Source of the DNA: Streptomyces sp. CB02414 | Lineage (GTDB): Bacteria; Actinomycetota; Actinomycetes; Streptomycetales; Streptomycetaceae | DNA length: 64,000 nucleotides | Assembly (NCBI RefSeq): GCF_001905385.1 | Contig: NZ_LIPF01000013.1 | Span: forward strand, 1 to 64,000 | Direction: 5' to 3' | Shown: positions 25,829-34,102 of the stretch, in pieces | Layout of the letters: each line of letters starts with the position of its first letter | How positions within the stretch are numbered: position 1 is the stretch's first letter | The notes under the pieces: model-generated | The model's database searches: none | Told to the model about the DNA's origin: nothing | What the model saw: the letters and a program-made list of their open reading frames with translations, nothing else | Position numbers and translations under genes: made by a program

Positions 25829-26410
25829 TCACAGCGTCTCGAACGCGTCGGTGTCCGCCCGGTGTTCGCGTACGACCCCGGTGTGGACCTCGTAGTACCA
25901 GCCGTGCATCCGCAGCCGGCCCTCCGTCAGCCGCCGTTCGACGCACGGGTAGGACCGCAGGCGCAGCAGCTGCGACAGGACGTGGTGCTGGACGGCCTCG
26001 GCGACCGTCGGGTCGGCGGGATCGCAGGGCTTCGGTTCGTCCGCGGCCTCGGCCAGCCAGTCGCGGACGGCGGGTACGGCGGTCAGGTCGTCCCCGCGCA
26101 CCAGGGCACCGACGGCGCCGCAGTGCGAGTGGCCGCAGACCACGATGTCCGAGACGCCGAGGACCTCGACGGCGTACTCGACGGTGGCCGCCTCGCCGGA
26201 GGGGTGCCCGGCACCGTACGGCGGGACGATGTTGCCGGCGGTGCGCAGCTCGAAGAGCTGGCCGGGCCGGGCTCCGGTGATCAGGGCCGGTACGACCCGG
26301 GAGTCGGAACAGGTGATGAACAGGACTTCGGGCGACTGGCCTTCGGCGTGCCCGGCGAACTCCTCAGGGCGCTGTCCGAACGTGCGGGCGTTGTCGATGA
26401 GGGGCTGCAT
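25829..26410 (-). CDS. Beta-class carbonic anhydrase
   Basis: A 193-residue cytosolic enzyme that interconverts CO2 and bicarbonate. Zinc ligands are Cys34 (in TCSDSRV, with the Asp36-Arg38 dyad), and His94 and Cys97 in CGHSHCG. Length and motifs fit plant-type beta carbonic anhydrases. AGGAGGAA lies upstream of the ATG. Its stop touches a possible GTG start of the SulP transporter gene, so both are translated from one message and likely cooperate in inorganic carbon handling. Confidence 0.92.
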   Translation of the reverse strand: MQPLIDNARTFGQRPEEFAGHAEGQSPEVLFITCSDSRVVPALITGARPGQLFELRTAGNIVPPYGAGHPSGEAATVEYAVEVLGVSDIVVCGHSHCGAVGALVRGDDLTAVPAVRDWLAEAADEPKPCDPADPTVAEAVQHHVLSQLLRLRSYPCVERRLTEGRLRMHGWYYEVHTGVVREHRADTDAFETL

Positions 26411-26490
26411 GATGCGGTTGTTCCTCCTGGCGCGCCGTGGGGGCGCGTCGGACGGTCAGGACAGAGGTGGGGGATGCGCCGACCGGTCCC

Positions 26491-26892
26491 TCAGCAGCGG
26501 AAGACCTGCAGCGCCGCGGGGGAGTGGTCCGTCGCGGATCTGGGGCGGTGCTCGGCCCCGTGGCCAGAGACGACGGGTTCGGGCACCCCCGGGGTGGCGT
26601 GCCGCAGCAGCGGACGCTGAGGGGTGTCGGGCTGGGGCGCGGCGGTGCCGCGGTGGCGGTCGCGGACGCGCGGGGCGGTGGTCGGCCCGCCCGGGCGGCC
26701 GGCCTCGTGGCAGGTGACGGTTTCGTCGTACGCCGTCGCGCCGGAGGCAGTGGTTCCGGCGCGGGCGTGGGCCACGGCTTCACTGCTCGTATGCGCGGAT
26801 GCGAAGGAAGCGGTGGGAGCGAAGAACTGGAGCGCGAACAGGACGGCGGCGAGGATCGGAACCACGGTCCGGGCCGTCGTGCCTCGGAACAT
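26491..26892 (-). CDS. Small secreted protein of unknown function
   Basis: A 133-residue protein with a clear Sec signal peptide (VVPILAAVLFALQFFAPTASFASA, cleavage near residue 32). The mature part is unstructured-looking, rich in His, Arg, Pro and Thr, with only two cysteines (CHEAG and the final residue). The ATG sits behind GAAGGGGGC. Upstream, two GGTCAATGC direct repeats and a 32-bp palindrome suggest specific regulation. I cannot assign a function; metal binding is conceivable from the histidines but unproven. Confidence 0.6.
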   Translation of the reverse strand: MFRGTTARTVVPILAAVLFALQFFAPTASFASAHTSSEAVAHARAGTTASGATAYDETVTCHEAGRPGGPTTAPRVRDRHRGTAAPQPDTPQRPLLRHATPGVPEPVVSGHGAEHRPRSATDHSPAALQVFRC

Positions 26893-26938
26893 GCGCCCCC
26901 TTCCAGGCAGTTCCTGCCGCTGGTATATGCCGGGGCAA

Positions 26939-26969
26939 GGTCAATGCCCGGCAAACGCATGGTCAATGC
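26939..26969. repeat. Two GGTCAATGC direct repeats, 22 bp apart
   Basis: GGTCAATGC occurs at 26939-26947 and 26961-26969, spaced by two helical turns (22 bp). On the minus strand each contains TTGACC, a sigma-70 -35-like hexamer. They lie about 50 bp upstream of the small secreted protein gene, where a tandem activator or repressor site would be expected. Confidence 0.5.
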
Positions 26970-26984
26970 GCGGGCAAGAAACAC

Positions 26985-27016
26985 GTTAACCCTGCAAAGA
27001 GCTTTGCAGGGTTAAC
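26985..27016. promoter_or_regulatory. Perfect 32-bp palindrome, candidate operator
   Basis: GTTAACCCTGCAAAG at 26985-26999 is the exact reverse complement of the 15 bp at 27002-27016, with a 2-bp centre. The low GC content stands out in this genome. It lies between the stop of zapE and the start of the small secreted protein gene, both on the minus strand. It could be an operator for the latter or fold as a terminator of zapE. The very short loop and lack of a T tract favour an operator. Confidence 0.6.
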
Positions 27017-27087
27017 AGGGAGTTACGGGTTGCAGAGAGCCCGAAAATGGCGGCTGGTTTGGCGGGAACCGGCTGTTCCGCAGGCCC

Positions 27088-28212
27088 TCAGCGCGTGTCG
27101 ACCAGGCGCGCCGCGTCCCGGGCCAGCGCGGTGAGCCGGGAGATCGCCCGGAAGTACTTCTTCCGGTACCCGCCCTTGAGCATCTCCTCGCCGAAGAGCC
27201 GGTCGAAGGGCAGCCCGGAGGCCAGTACGGGCACCTCGCGGTCGTACAGCCGGTCGGCCAGCACGACCAGGCGCAGCGCGGTCGACTGGTCGGGCACCGG
27301 GCGCACCCCGGTCAGGCAGACGGCCGCGACACCGTCGGTCAGGGCGCCGTAGCGGCTGGGGTGGACGCGGGCGAGGTGGTCGAGGAGGGCGGCGAAGTCG
27401 TCCAGCGAGGCGCCCTCGGTGGCCCGCGCCGCGCGGGTGACCTGCTCGTCGGAGTAAGGCGCCGGCGCCTCGGGCAGGCCGCGGTGACGGTAGTCCTCGC
27501 CGTCGATGCGCAGGGCGCGGAAGTGGGCGGACAGGCCCTGGATCTCGCGCAGGAAGTCGGCGGCGGCGAAGCGGCCCTCGCCGAGCTTGCCCGGCAGCGT
27601 GTTGGAGGTGGCGGCCAGCGCGACGCCCGCCTCCACGAGCCGGCCGAGCAGGCTGGAGACCAGGACGGTGTCACCGGGGTCGTCCAGTTCGAACTCGTCG
27701 ATGCACAGGAGACGGTGGTCGGAGAGGGTCCGCACGGTCTGCTGGAAGCCGAGGGCGCCGACGAGGTTGGTCAGCTCCACGAAGGTGCCGAACGCCTTGC
27801 GCTCCGGCTCCGCCGGGGTGGCGTGCCACAGCGAGGCCAGCAGGTGGGTCTTGCCGACGCCGTAGCCGCCGTCGAGGTAGACGCCGCGGGGGCCGGCGGG
27901 GGCCTTCGGCGCCTTGCCGCGGCCGAAGCCGAAGAAGCCGCGCCGGCCGGTGGCGGCGGGGCTCGCGCCCAGTCCGGCCGCGAAGTCCTCCAGGACCCGG
28001 ACGGCCTCGCTCTGGCTGGGCTGGTTCGGGTCCGGGATGTACGTGCCGAAGCGGACCGAGTCGAAGCGGGGCGGGGGCACCATCTCGGCGACCAGGCGCT
28101 CCGCGGGGACGTGGGGCTCGCGGGCGCACAGGGAGAGCGGCGCGGGGGCCGTCCCGGCTATCGGGGTGGAGCCGGGGGCGGGGGAGCCGGGGGAGGGGGA
28201 GGAGGGCGACAC
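27088..28212 (-). CDS. zapE: Cell division protein ZapE (AFG1-like ATPase)
   Basis: A 374-residue AAA-type ATPase of the AFG1/ZapE family. Walker A GGYGVGKTH (Lys121) and Walker B LLCIDEFEL are intact, followed by sensor-like ATSNTLP and the C-terminal FDRLFGEEML segment typical of the family. In Escherichia coli ZapE acts at the constricting Z-ring; the streptomycete role is untested. The start is taken as GTG 28212 (SPSSPSPG), since there is no in-frame ATG before residue 44 and the N-terminus then resembles other actinomycete members. Confidence 0.85.
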   Translation of the reverse strand: MSPSSPSPGSPAPGSTPIAGTAPAPLSLCAREPHVPAERLVAEMVPPPRFDSVRFGTYIPDPNQPSQSEAVRVLEDFAAGLGASPAATGRRGFFGFGRGKAPKAPAGPRGVYLDGGYGVGKTHLLASLWHATPAEPERKAFGTFVELTNLVGALGFQQTVRTLSDHRLLCIDEFELDDPGDTVLVSSLLGRLVEAGVALAATSNTLPGKLGEGRFAAADFLREIQGLSAHFRALRIDGEDYRHRGLPEAPAPYSDEQVTRAARATEGASLDDFAALLDHLARVHPSRYGALTDGVAAVCLTGVRPVPDQSTALRLVVLADRLYDREVPVLASGLPFDRLFGEEMLKGGYRKKYFRAISRLTALARDAARLVDTR

Positions 28213-28374
28213 GGTTGTCCATGGTAGGGCCTGTTCGGAGGGGGCCGGCTGCCGTGCGGGGTGGGGCGCGGTCGGAGCGCCCGGTGCGCGGGCCGGCTGC
28301 GCGGCCGCGGGGTCAGTCACTCCGCCGCGCGGTGGCCGCGGTTCGGCAACCCCGCGCGTGGAACACTGCACCGC

Positions 28375-29181
28375 ATGCGACGCCTGTTCCCCGCCCCCGT
28401 GACCGATGTGACCGATCAGACATCCGGCCCCGTGCCCGACGGGACCGACCGGGAGTGGAGTCTGGCCGAGCTGGCGGCCGCCTACGCCTATCCCGAGCCG
28501 GACGGGCGGACGGGGACGGGCGCCTGGCTGCGGGCCAACATGGTCTCCACCCTCGACGGCGCGGCCCAGCACGACGGCCGCTCCCAGCCCATCTCCGGCG
28601 CCGCCGACATGCGCATCTTCGGCACCCTGCGCGCGCTGGCGGACGTCGTGATCGCCGGCGCCGAGACCGTACGCCAGGAGGGGTACCGTCCGGCCCGCTC
28701 GCGCGCCGATTTCGCGGAGCTGCGCCAGGCGGCCGGGCAGCGCCCCGTGCCGGCCATCGCCGTGGTCAGCGCGAGCCTGGAGCTGGACTTCTCGCTGCCG
28801 CTGTACACCTCGCCGCTGGTGCCGACCCTGATCCTGACCGGCGCCGCCGCGGCCCCGGACCGGATCGCGGCCGCCGAGCGGGCCGGAGCCCGGGTGGTGA
28901 CCGCCGGTGACGGCGTCGGCGTGGACCCGGCCCGCGCCGTCGACGCGCTGGTCGCGCTCGGGTACACCCGGCTGCTGACCGAGGGCGGTCCGCGGCTGCT
29001 CGGGCAGTTCGTCACGGGCGGGGTGCTCGACGAGCTGTGCCTGACCGTCTCGCCGACGCTCACCGCGGGTGACGCGCAGCGGATCGCGGGCGGACCCTCG
29101 GTCGAGGTGCCGCGGCGGTTCGTCCTGGAGTCCCTGTTGGAGGAGGAAGGTTTCCTCTTCAGTCGGTACCGGCGCGACTAG
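28375..29181 (+). CDS. RibD C-terminal domain (pyrimidine reductase) family protein
   Basis: A 268-residue protein with a dihydrofolate-reductase-like fold of the RibD-C family: RANMVSTLDGAAQ near residue 55, ADVVIAGAETVRQEGY near 90 and LLTEGGPRLLGQF near 205 for NADPH and substrate binding. True RibD-C reduces the riboflavin precursor; no riboflavin genes are nearby, so this may be a stand-alone reductase of another substrate. It is transcribed divergently from zapE. Confidence 0.8.
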   Translation: MRRLFPAPVTDVTDQTSGPVPDGTDREWSLAELAAAYAYPEPDGRTGTGAWLRANMVSTLDGAAQHDGRSQPISGAADMRIFGTLRALADVVIAGAETVRQEGYRPARSRADFAELRQAAGQRPVPAIAVVSASLELDFSLPLYTSPLVPTLILTGAAAAPDRIAAAERAGARVVTAGDGVGVDPARAVDALVALGYTRLLTEGGPRLLGQFVTGGVLDELCLTVSPTLTAGDAQRIAGGPSVEVPRRFVLESLLEEEGFLFSRYRRD

Positions 29182-29398
29182 GACGATCCCCACTCTGACC
29201 GGCGACGGCGACCGGACATCGGTTCGGTCGTTACCGCGCTTCCGGGAATCGGCGGAATCTCCCGTTCCGGTTAACTCGCGACGGGCACACTGAATCCGGC
29301 AGTACCCGTGCGATCACGGGGCAGGATGGTTTCCGCAGGGTCTGGTTCGGCCTGCGGAAGGGCGGGCCCGCGGGCCCTCGGAGGAGAAGGGGCGCCTG

Positions 29399-29872
29399 GT
29401 GTTCACCAGCGTTTTGATGATCGAGAAGGCCATGAGCTCCGCCGACGTGGAGTTCGTCACCACCTTGCACGGGGACGAGGAGGTCGCCTTCCACGTGCTG
29501 CTCCAGCCGCGCGGCGACCAGGCGGACCGGCTGCTGAGAGCCATCGACGACGTCGCGCTCGGCGAGCTCGACGACGCCGTCCGGGAGGGCGAGACCCCGA
29601 AGGGCGAGGAGGCGCAGAGCGTCGGGCAGCGGGCCCTGGAGGTGTCCCTCACCGCCCTGCGCGCGTCCGGCGCCCGGGCGGAGGGCCGCCTGATCGAGGA
29701 CCACCCGCTGGACGAGCTCAAGTCGCTGGTCCTGGAGATCGGAGCGGACGAGGTGATCGTCCTGACCGACCCGCACTACGTGGAGGAGTTCTTCCACCGT
29801 GACTGGGCCTCGCGGGCCCGCCACAAGGTCGGCGTGCCGGTCCTGAAACTGTTCTCCCACAGCAAGGCATAG
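29399..29872 (+). CDS. Conserved protein of unknown function, USP-like C-terminal half
   Basis: A 157-residue cytosolic protein with a GTG start behind GGAGGAGAAGGGG. The N-terminal half (EFVTTLHGDEEVAFHVLLQP) and the C-terminal LKSLVLEIGADEVIVLTDPHYVEEFFHRDWASRARHKVGVPVLKLF give alternating strands and helices reminiscent of universal-stress-protein-like alpha/beta folds. I recall such proteins being called indole-3-glycerol phosphate synthase in some annotations, but the TIM-barrel size and motifs of that enzyme are absent. It precedes murC in the same direction by about 100 bp. Confidence 0.65.
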   Translation: MFTSVLMIEKAMSSADVEFVTTLHGDEEVAFHVLLQPRGDQADRLLRAIDDVALGELDDAVREGETPKGEEAQSVGQRALEVSLTALRASGARAEGRLIEDHPLDELKSLVLEIGADEVIVLTDPHYVEEFFHRDWASRARHKVGVPVLKLFSHSKA

Positions 29873-29976
29873 GCTTGGCCCGCGCTCCCGCGGAGAAGGA
29901 AGGGGGCGCGCCCACCGGCAGACCGCCCACGGACACCCGTCACGGACACCCGTCGCACCTCTGGGGAGAACAGCGC

Positions 29977-31374
29977 ATGGCACCCGGCCTTCCTACCGCC
30001 ATGGACCGACCGCACTTCATCGGCATCGGCGGCGCCGGAATGTCGGGCATCGCCAAGATCCTCGCCCAGCGGGGCGCCGCGGTGGTGGGCAGCGACGCCA
30101 AGGAGTCCGCGACCGCCGAGGCCCTGCGCGCGCTGGGCGCGACCGTGCACATCGGGCACGCGGCCGCGCACCTCGCCGACGACGCCACCTGCGTGGTCGT
30201 CTCCTCGGCGATCCGCGAGGACAACCCGGAGCTGGCCCGCGCCGCCGAGCTGGGCATCCCGGTCGTCCACCGCTCCGACGCCCTCGCCGCCCTGATGAAC
30301 GGCGCGCGCCCGCTCGCCGTCGCCGGCACCCACGGCAAGACCACCACCACCTCGATGCTGGCGGTCTCCCTGTCCGAGCTGGGCCTGAACCCGTCGTACG
30401 CCATCGGCGGCGACCTGGACGCCCCCGGCTCCAACGCCCTGCACGGCGGCGGCGAGATCTTCGTCGCCGAGGCCGACGAAAGCGACCGCAGCTTCCACAA
30501 GTACGCCCCCGAGGTCGCCATCGTCCTCAACGTGGAGCTGGACCACCACGCCAACTACGCCTCGATGGACGAGATCTACGAGTCCTTCGAGACCTTCGCC
30601 GGCCGGATCGTCCCCGGCGGCACCCTGGTGATCGCCGCCGACCACGAGGGCTCCCGCGAGCTGACCCGACGCCTGTCCGGCAAGGTGCGGACGGTGACGT
30701 ACGGCGAGTCCGAGGACGCCGACGTCCGCATCCTGTCGGTCGTCGCGCAGGGCCTGAAGAGCGAGGTCACCGTCGTCTTGGACGGCGCCGAGCTGACCTT
30801 CACCGTCTCCGTCCCCGGCCGCCACTACGCCCACAACGCCGTCGCCGCCCTCGCCGCGGGCGCGGCCCTCGGCGTCCCCGCCGCCGAGCTGGCCCCCGCG
30901 CTGGCCGCCTACACGGGTGTCAAGCGGCGCCTCCAGCTCAAGGGCGAGGCGGCCGGCGTCCAGGTCGTCGACTCCTACGCGCACCACCCCACCGAGATGA
31001 CGGCCGACCTGGAGGCCATGCGCGCCGCCGTCGGCGACGCCCGCATCCTGGTCCTCTTCCAGCCGCACCTGTTCTCCCGCACCCAGGAGCTGGGCAAGGA
31101 GATGGGCCAGGCGCTGGCGCTGGCGGACGCCTCCGTCGTCCTCGACATCTACCCGGCGCGCGAGGACCCGATCCCGGGCGTCACCAGCGAGCTGATCATC
31201 GAGGCGGCCCGCGCGGCGGGCGCCGACGTCACGCCGGTGCACGACAAGGCGGAGTCGCCCGCGGTGGTGGCGGGAATGGCGAAGGCCGGTGATCTCGTTC
31301 TCACCATGGGCGCGGGCGACGTCACCGACCTCGGACCGCGCATCCTGGACGAGCTGTCGAGCAAGGCGAAGTAA
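29977..31374 (+). CDS. murC: UDP-N-acetylmuramate--L-alanine ligase MurC
   Basis: A 465-residue Mur ligase that adds L-Ala to UDP-MurNAc in peptidoglycan synthesis. The N-terminal FIGIGGAGMSGIA binds the UDP substrate, the ATP loop AGTHGKTTTT carries Lys121, EADESDRS and LNVELDHHANY are the conserved central motifs, and SYAHHPTEM begins the C-terminal domain. It is not in a dcw cluster here. GGGGAGAA precedes the ATG. msrB follows 14 bp later, suggesting co-transcription. Confidence 0.95.
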   Translation: MAPGLPTAMDRPHFIGIGGAGMSGIAKILAQRGAAVVGSDAKESATAEALRALGATVHIGHAAAHLADDATCVVVSSAIREDNPELARAAELGIPVVHRSDALAALMNGARPLAVAGTHGKTTTTSMLAVSLSELGLNPSYAIGGDLDAPGSNALHGGGEIFVAEADESDRSFHKYAPEVAIVLNVELDHHANYASMDEIYESFETFAGRIVPGGTLVIAADHEGSRELTRRLSGKVRTVTYGESEDADVRILSVVAQGLKSEVTVVLDGAELTFTVSVPGRHYAHNAVAALAAGAALGVPAAELAPALAAYTGVKRRLQLKGEAAGVQVVDSYAHHPTEMTADLEAMRAAVGDARILVLFQPHLFSRTQELGKEMGQALALADASVVLDIYPAREDPIPGVTSELIIEAARAAGADVTPVHDKAESPAVVAGMAKAGDLVLTMGAGDVTDLGPRILDELSSKAK

Positions 31375-31388
31375 GGGGCTGAGGACTC

Positions 31389-31796
31389 ATGTCGTACGAC
31401 GTCGAGAAGCCGGACGAGCAGTGGCGCGCGGAGCTGGCACCGGCCGAGTACGCCGTGCTGCGCCAGGCCGGCACCGAGCCCGCCTTCACCGGTGAGTACA
31501 CCGACACCAAGACCGAGGGCGTCTACTCCTGCCGCGCCTGCGGCGCCGACCTGTTCACCTCGCAGACCAAGTTCGAGTCGCACTGCGGCTGGCCGTCCTT
31601 CTTCGACCCGAAGGACACCGACGCGGTCGAGCTGATCGAGGACCGGTCGCACGGCATGGTGCGCACGGAGGTGCGGTGCGCCCGGTGCGGTTCGCACCTC
31701 GGGCACGTGTTCAAGGGCGAGGGCTACCCGACCCCGACGGACCTGCGGTACTGCATCAACAGCATCTCGCTGCGGCTCCAGCCCACCGAGGGCTGA
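31389..31796 (+). CDS. msrB: Peptide-methionine (R)-S-oxide reductase MsrB
   Basis: A 135-residue enzyme repairing methionine-R-sulfoxide. Two CxxC pairs (C48/C51 in CRACG and C97/C100 in CARCG) bind structural zinc; the catalytic Cys122 is in RYCINS. HCGWPSF and RCGSHLGHVF are the usual active-site segments. There is no N-terminal fusion to MsrA and no export signal. It is adjacent to murC and converges on the histidine kinase gene. Confidence 0.95.
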   Translation: MSYDVEKPDEQWRAELAPAEYAVLRQAGTEPAFTGEYTDTKTEGVYSCRACGADLFTSQTKFESHCGWPSFFDPKDTDAVELIEDRSHGMVRTEVRCARCGSHLGHVFKGEGYPTPTDLRYCINSISLRLQPTEG

Positions 31797-31805
31797 TACC
31801 TCCGC

Positions 31806-33239
31806 TCAGCCGGCGGCGGCCGGGAGCGTCACGGTGAACACCGTCGTGCCCGGCTCGCCGCCCAGTGCGATGGTGCCGCCGTGCGCCCGCACCAGCGACC
31901 CGGCGACGGAGAGTCCCAGCCCGCTGCCGCCCCGGTCGCGGCTGCGGGCCTTGTCGACGCGGTAGAAGCGGTCGAAGATCCGTTCCCGGTCGGCGGCCGG
32001 GACGCCCGGCCCCGTGTCCGCGACGGCCACCGTCACGAGGTCGTCCGCCGCCGCCACCGTGACCGACACCTTCGTGCCCGGCGGGGTGTGCACGGCCGCG
32101 TTGGTCAGCAGGTTGTCGAGCACCTGCCGGATCCGCTGCGGGTCCACGCGCAGCTTCACCGCCGCCGGCCCGGCCGTCACCGTCAGCGGATGCTCCGGGT
32201 GACCGGCGCGGAAGGCGTCGGCCGCCTGCCGCACCAGCTCCGTGAGGTCCGCGTCCTCCCAGCGCAGCGGCGCCTCCACCTCGGCCGCGTCCAGCCGGGC
32301 GAGGAGCAGCAGGTCGTCGAGGAGCACGCCCATCCGGGCCGCCTCGGCGCGCAGCCGGGCCAGGTGCCGCTCCCGTTCCGCGGGCTCGTTGGCCGCCGCG
32401 TACTGGAACAGGTCGGCGTAACCCCGTACCGACATCAGCGGCGTGCGCAGCTCGTGCGAGGCGTCCGCGACGAACCGGCGCAGCCGCTGCTCGGCCTCGG
32501 CCCGCACCGCGAGCGAGTCGTCGATGTGCTCCAGCATCGTGTTGAACGCCGTCCGCAGCTCCGCCACCTCCCGCCCGCCGTCCCGCCCGTCCACCCTGAG
32601 CGGCAGCCGGGCGGCGGACTCGCTCAGGTCGTGCGAGGCGATGCCGTGCGCCGTGCTCGCCATGTCGCTCAGCGGCTTCAGCCCGCGCCGCAGCATCCGC
32701 CGCCCGGACACCACCAGCGCCAGCAGCGCCAGACCGAAGGCGATCACCTGCACCGTGATCAGCTGCTCCACGGTGTCCTCGACGTCCCCCATGGGAGCGG
32801 CGCTCACCAGCACGACCCCGGGCTCCACCTCGCAGGCGCGCAGCAGGTAGGGGCCGTGCCCGTCGATCCGCACGGTGCGGGTGACGTCCTCGTCGGAGCG
32901 GGCCATCGTCTGCGCGAGGGCGGTGAGCGCACGGCTGTCCGCCGGCACCTCGGCGGGCGTGCGCAGGTCCGCCGAGCCGCCGGAGACGTCGTACACGGCG
33001 GTGTACCAGCCGTAGTACGGCTTGCGTCGCACCGTGCCGTGGGCCGCCGCGTCCTTGGACTGCACAACCTGCACCAGCTTCATCTGGTCGGCGAGCTGCC
33101 GCTCCAGATAGTCCCGCATGTACGCGGTCAGCACCGTGCCGACCACGGCGAACACCACCAGCGACAGCACACCCAGCCCCAGCGCCAGCCGGGTCCCGAG
33201 CCGCAGCCCCCGGTAGGCCCGCCACCAGCGCCGTATCAC
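31806..33239 (-). CDS. Two-component sensor histidine kinase
   Basis: A 477-residue membrane kinase. Two transmembrane helices (about 17-38 and 160-178) flank an extracytoplasmic sensor of about 120 residues; HAMP follows (about 180-235). The H-box SHELRTPLMS carries His262, and N, G1 (VADTGPGVP) and G2 (GGSGLGLSVAGSL) boxes form the ATPase. The GTG start at 33239 overlaps the TGA of the response regulator gene, so the two are coupled. The signal is unknown; the divergent betaine-type ABC operon is a possible target. Confidence 0.9.
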   Translation of the reverse strand: MIRRWWRAYRGLRLGTRLALGLGVLSLVVFAVVGTVLTAYMRDYLERQLADQMKLVQVVQSKDAAAHGTVRRKPYYGWYTAVYDVSGGSADLRTPAEVPADSRALTALAQTMARSDEDVTRTVRIDGHGPYLLRACEVEPGVVLVSAAPMGDVEDTVEQLITVQVIAFGLALLALVVSGRRMLRRGLKPLSDMASTAHGIASHDLSESAARLPLRVDGRDGGREVAELRTAFNTMLEHIDDSLAVRAEAEQRLRRFVADASHELRTPLMSVRGYADLFQYAAANEPAERERHLARLRAEAARMGVLLDDLLLLARLDAAEVEAPLRWEDADLTELVRQAADAFRAGHPEHPLTVTAGPAAVKLRVDPQRIRQVLDNLLTNAAVHTPPGTKVSVTVAAADDLVTVAVADTGPGVPAADRERIFDRFYRVDKARSRDRGGSGLGLSVAGSLVRAHGGTIALGGEPGTTVFTVTLPAAAG

Positions 33240-33943
33240 CGGGCCGCCTGCCGGATCACGTAACCGAAGCCCCGCACGGTCCGGATCAGCGGCTCGGTGC
33301 CGTCGGCGTCGGGAGCGGCGTCGTCCAGTTTGCGGCGCAGGCGGCTGACGACCAGCTCCACGACGTTGGAGCGGCCGCCGAAGCCGTACTCCCACACGTG
33401 GTCGAGGATCTGCGCCTTGGTCAGCACGGTCGGCGACTTGCGCATCAGATAGCGCAGCACCTCGTACTCGGTCGGCGTCAGCGCCAGCCGCCGCTCGCCC
33501 CGGCGCACCTCACGGGTGTCCTCGTCCATCGTCAGGTCCGCCACCCGCAGCACCGACCGCTGGAGGTCCGGCCCGGCACTGCGCCGCAGCACGGTCCGCA
33601 GCCGGGCCATCAGCTCCTCCACCGCGAACGGCTTGACCAGGTAGTCGTCACCGCCCCGGGTCAGCCCCGCCACCCGGTCGGCCACCCCGTCCCGTGCGGT
33701 GAGGAACACCACCGGCACCATCGTGCCCGAGCGGCGCAGCCGGTCCAGCACGCCGAAGCCGTCGACGTCCGGCAGCATCAGGTCCAGCACCACGATGTCC
33801 GGCCGGAACTCACCGGCCAGCCGCAGCGCCTGCTCGCCGGAGTTCGCGGTGACCGCCTCCCAGCCCTCGTAGCGGGCGACCGTGGCCACGAGATCGGCGA
33901 TGGGCGGGTCGTCGTCCACCACGAGGAGCCGTACTTTTTCCAC
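33236..33943 (-). CDS. OmpR/PhoB-family response regulator
   Basis: A 235-residue DNA-binding response regulator. The receiver has the acidic pocket VVDDD, phospho-acceptor Asp54 in VLDLMLPD, Thr in FLTAR and Lys in VKPF. The C-terminal winged helix (about 135-232) ends with RTVRGFGYVIR. I take GTG 33943 (EKVRLLVVDDD) as start, since it gives the standard N-terminus; the frame continues to an ATG at 33979 without supporting ribosome-binding site. It is transcribed with the kinase and divergently from the ABC operon. Confidence 0.9.
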   Translation of the reverse strand: MEKVRLLVVDDDPPIADLVATVARYEGWEAVTANSGEQALRLAGEFRPDIVVLDLMLPDVDGFGVLDRLRRSGTMVPVVFLTARDGVADRVAGLTRGGDDYLVKPFAVEELMARLRTVLRRSAGPDLQRSVLRVADLTMDEDTREVRRGERRLALTPTEYEVLRYLMRKSPTVLTKAQILDHVWEYGFGGRSNVVELVVSRLRRKLDDAAPDADGTEPLIRTVRGFGYVIRQAAR

Positions 33944-34102
33944 CCGCCCATACTGCGTCACCGGCCGCCCGCGTCCCATACCGAGGAGGCGGCCACCGCA
34001 TGACCGCCACGGTTCCGTGACACCGGACGTCTAGACTCTCCCGGCAACGAACCGTAGCGACCTGGCCAGAACTTTCCGCCCACCCGAAGGGTATTCGGCG
34101 TT

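Noticed and set aside
29399..29872. Indole-3-glycerol phosphate synthase
   Set aside because: A label I recall for similar proteins, but at 157 residues it lacks the TIM barrel and active-site motifs of TrpC.
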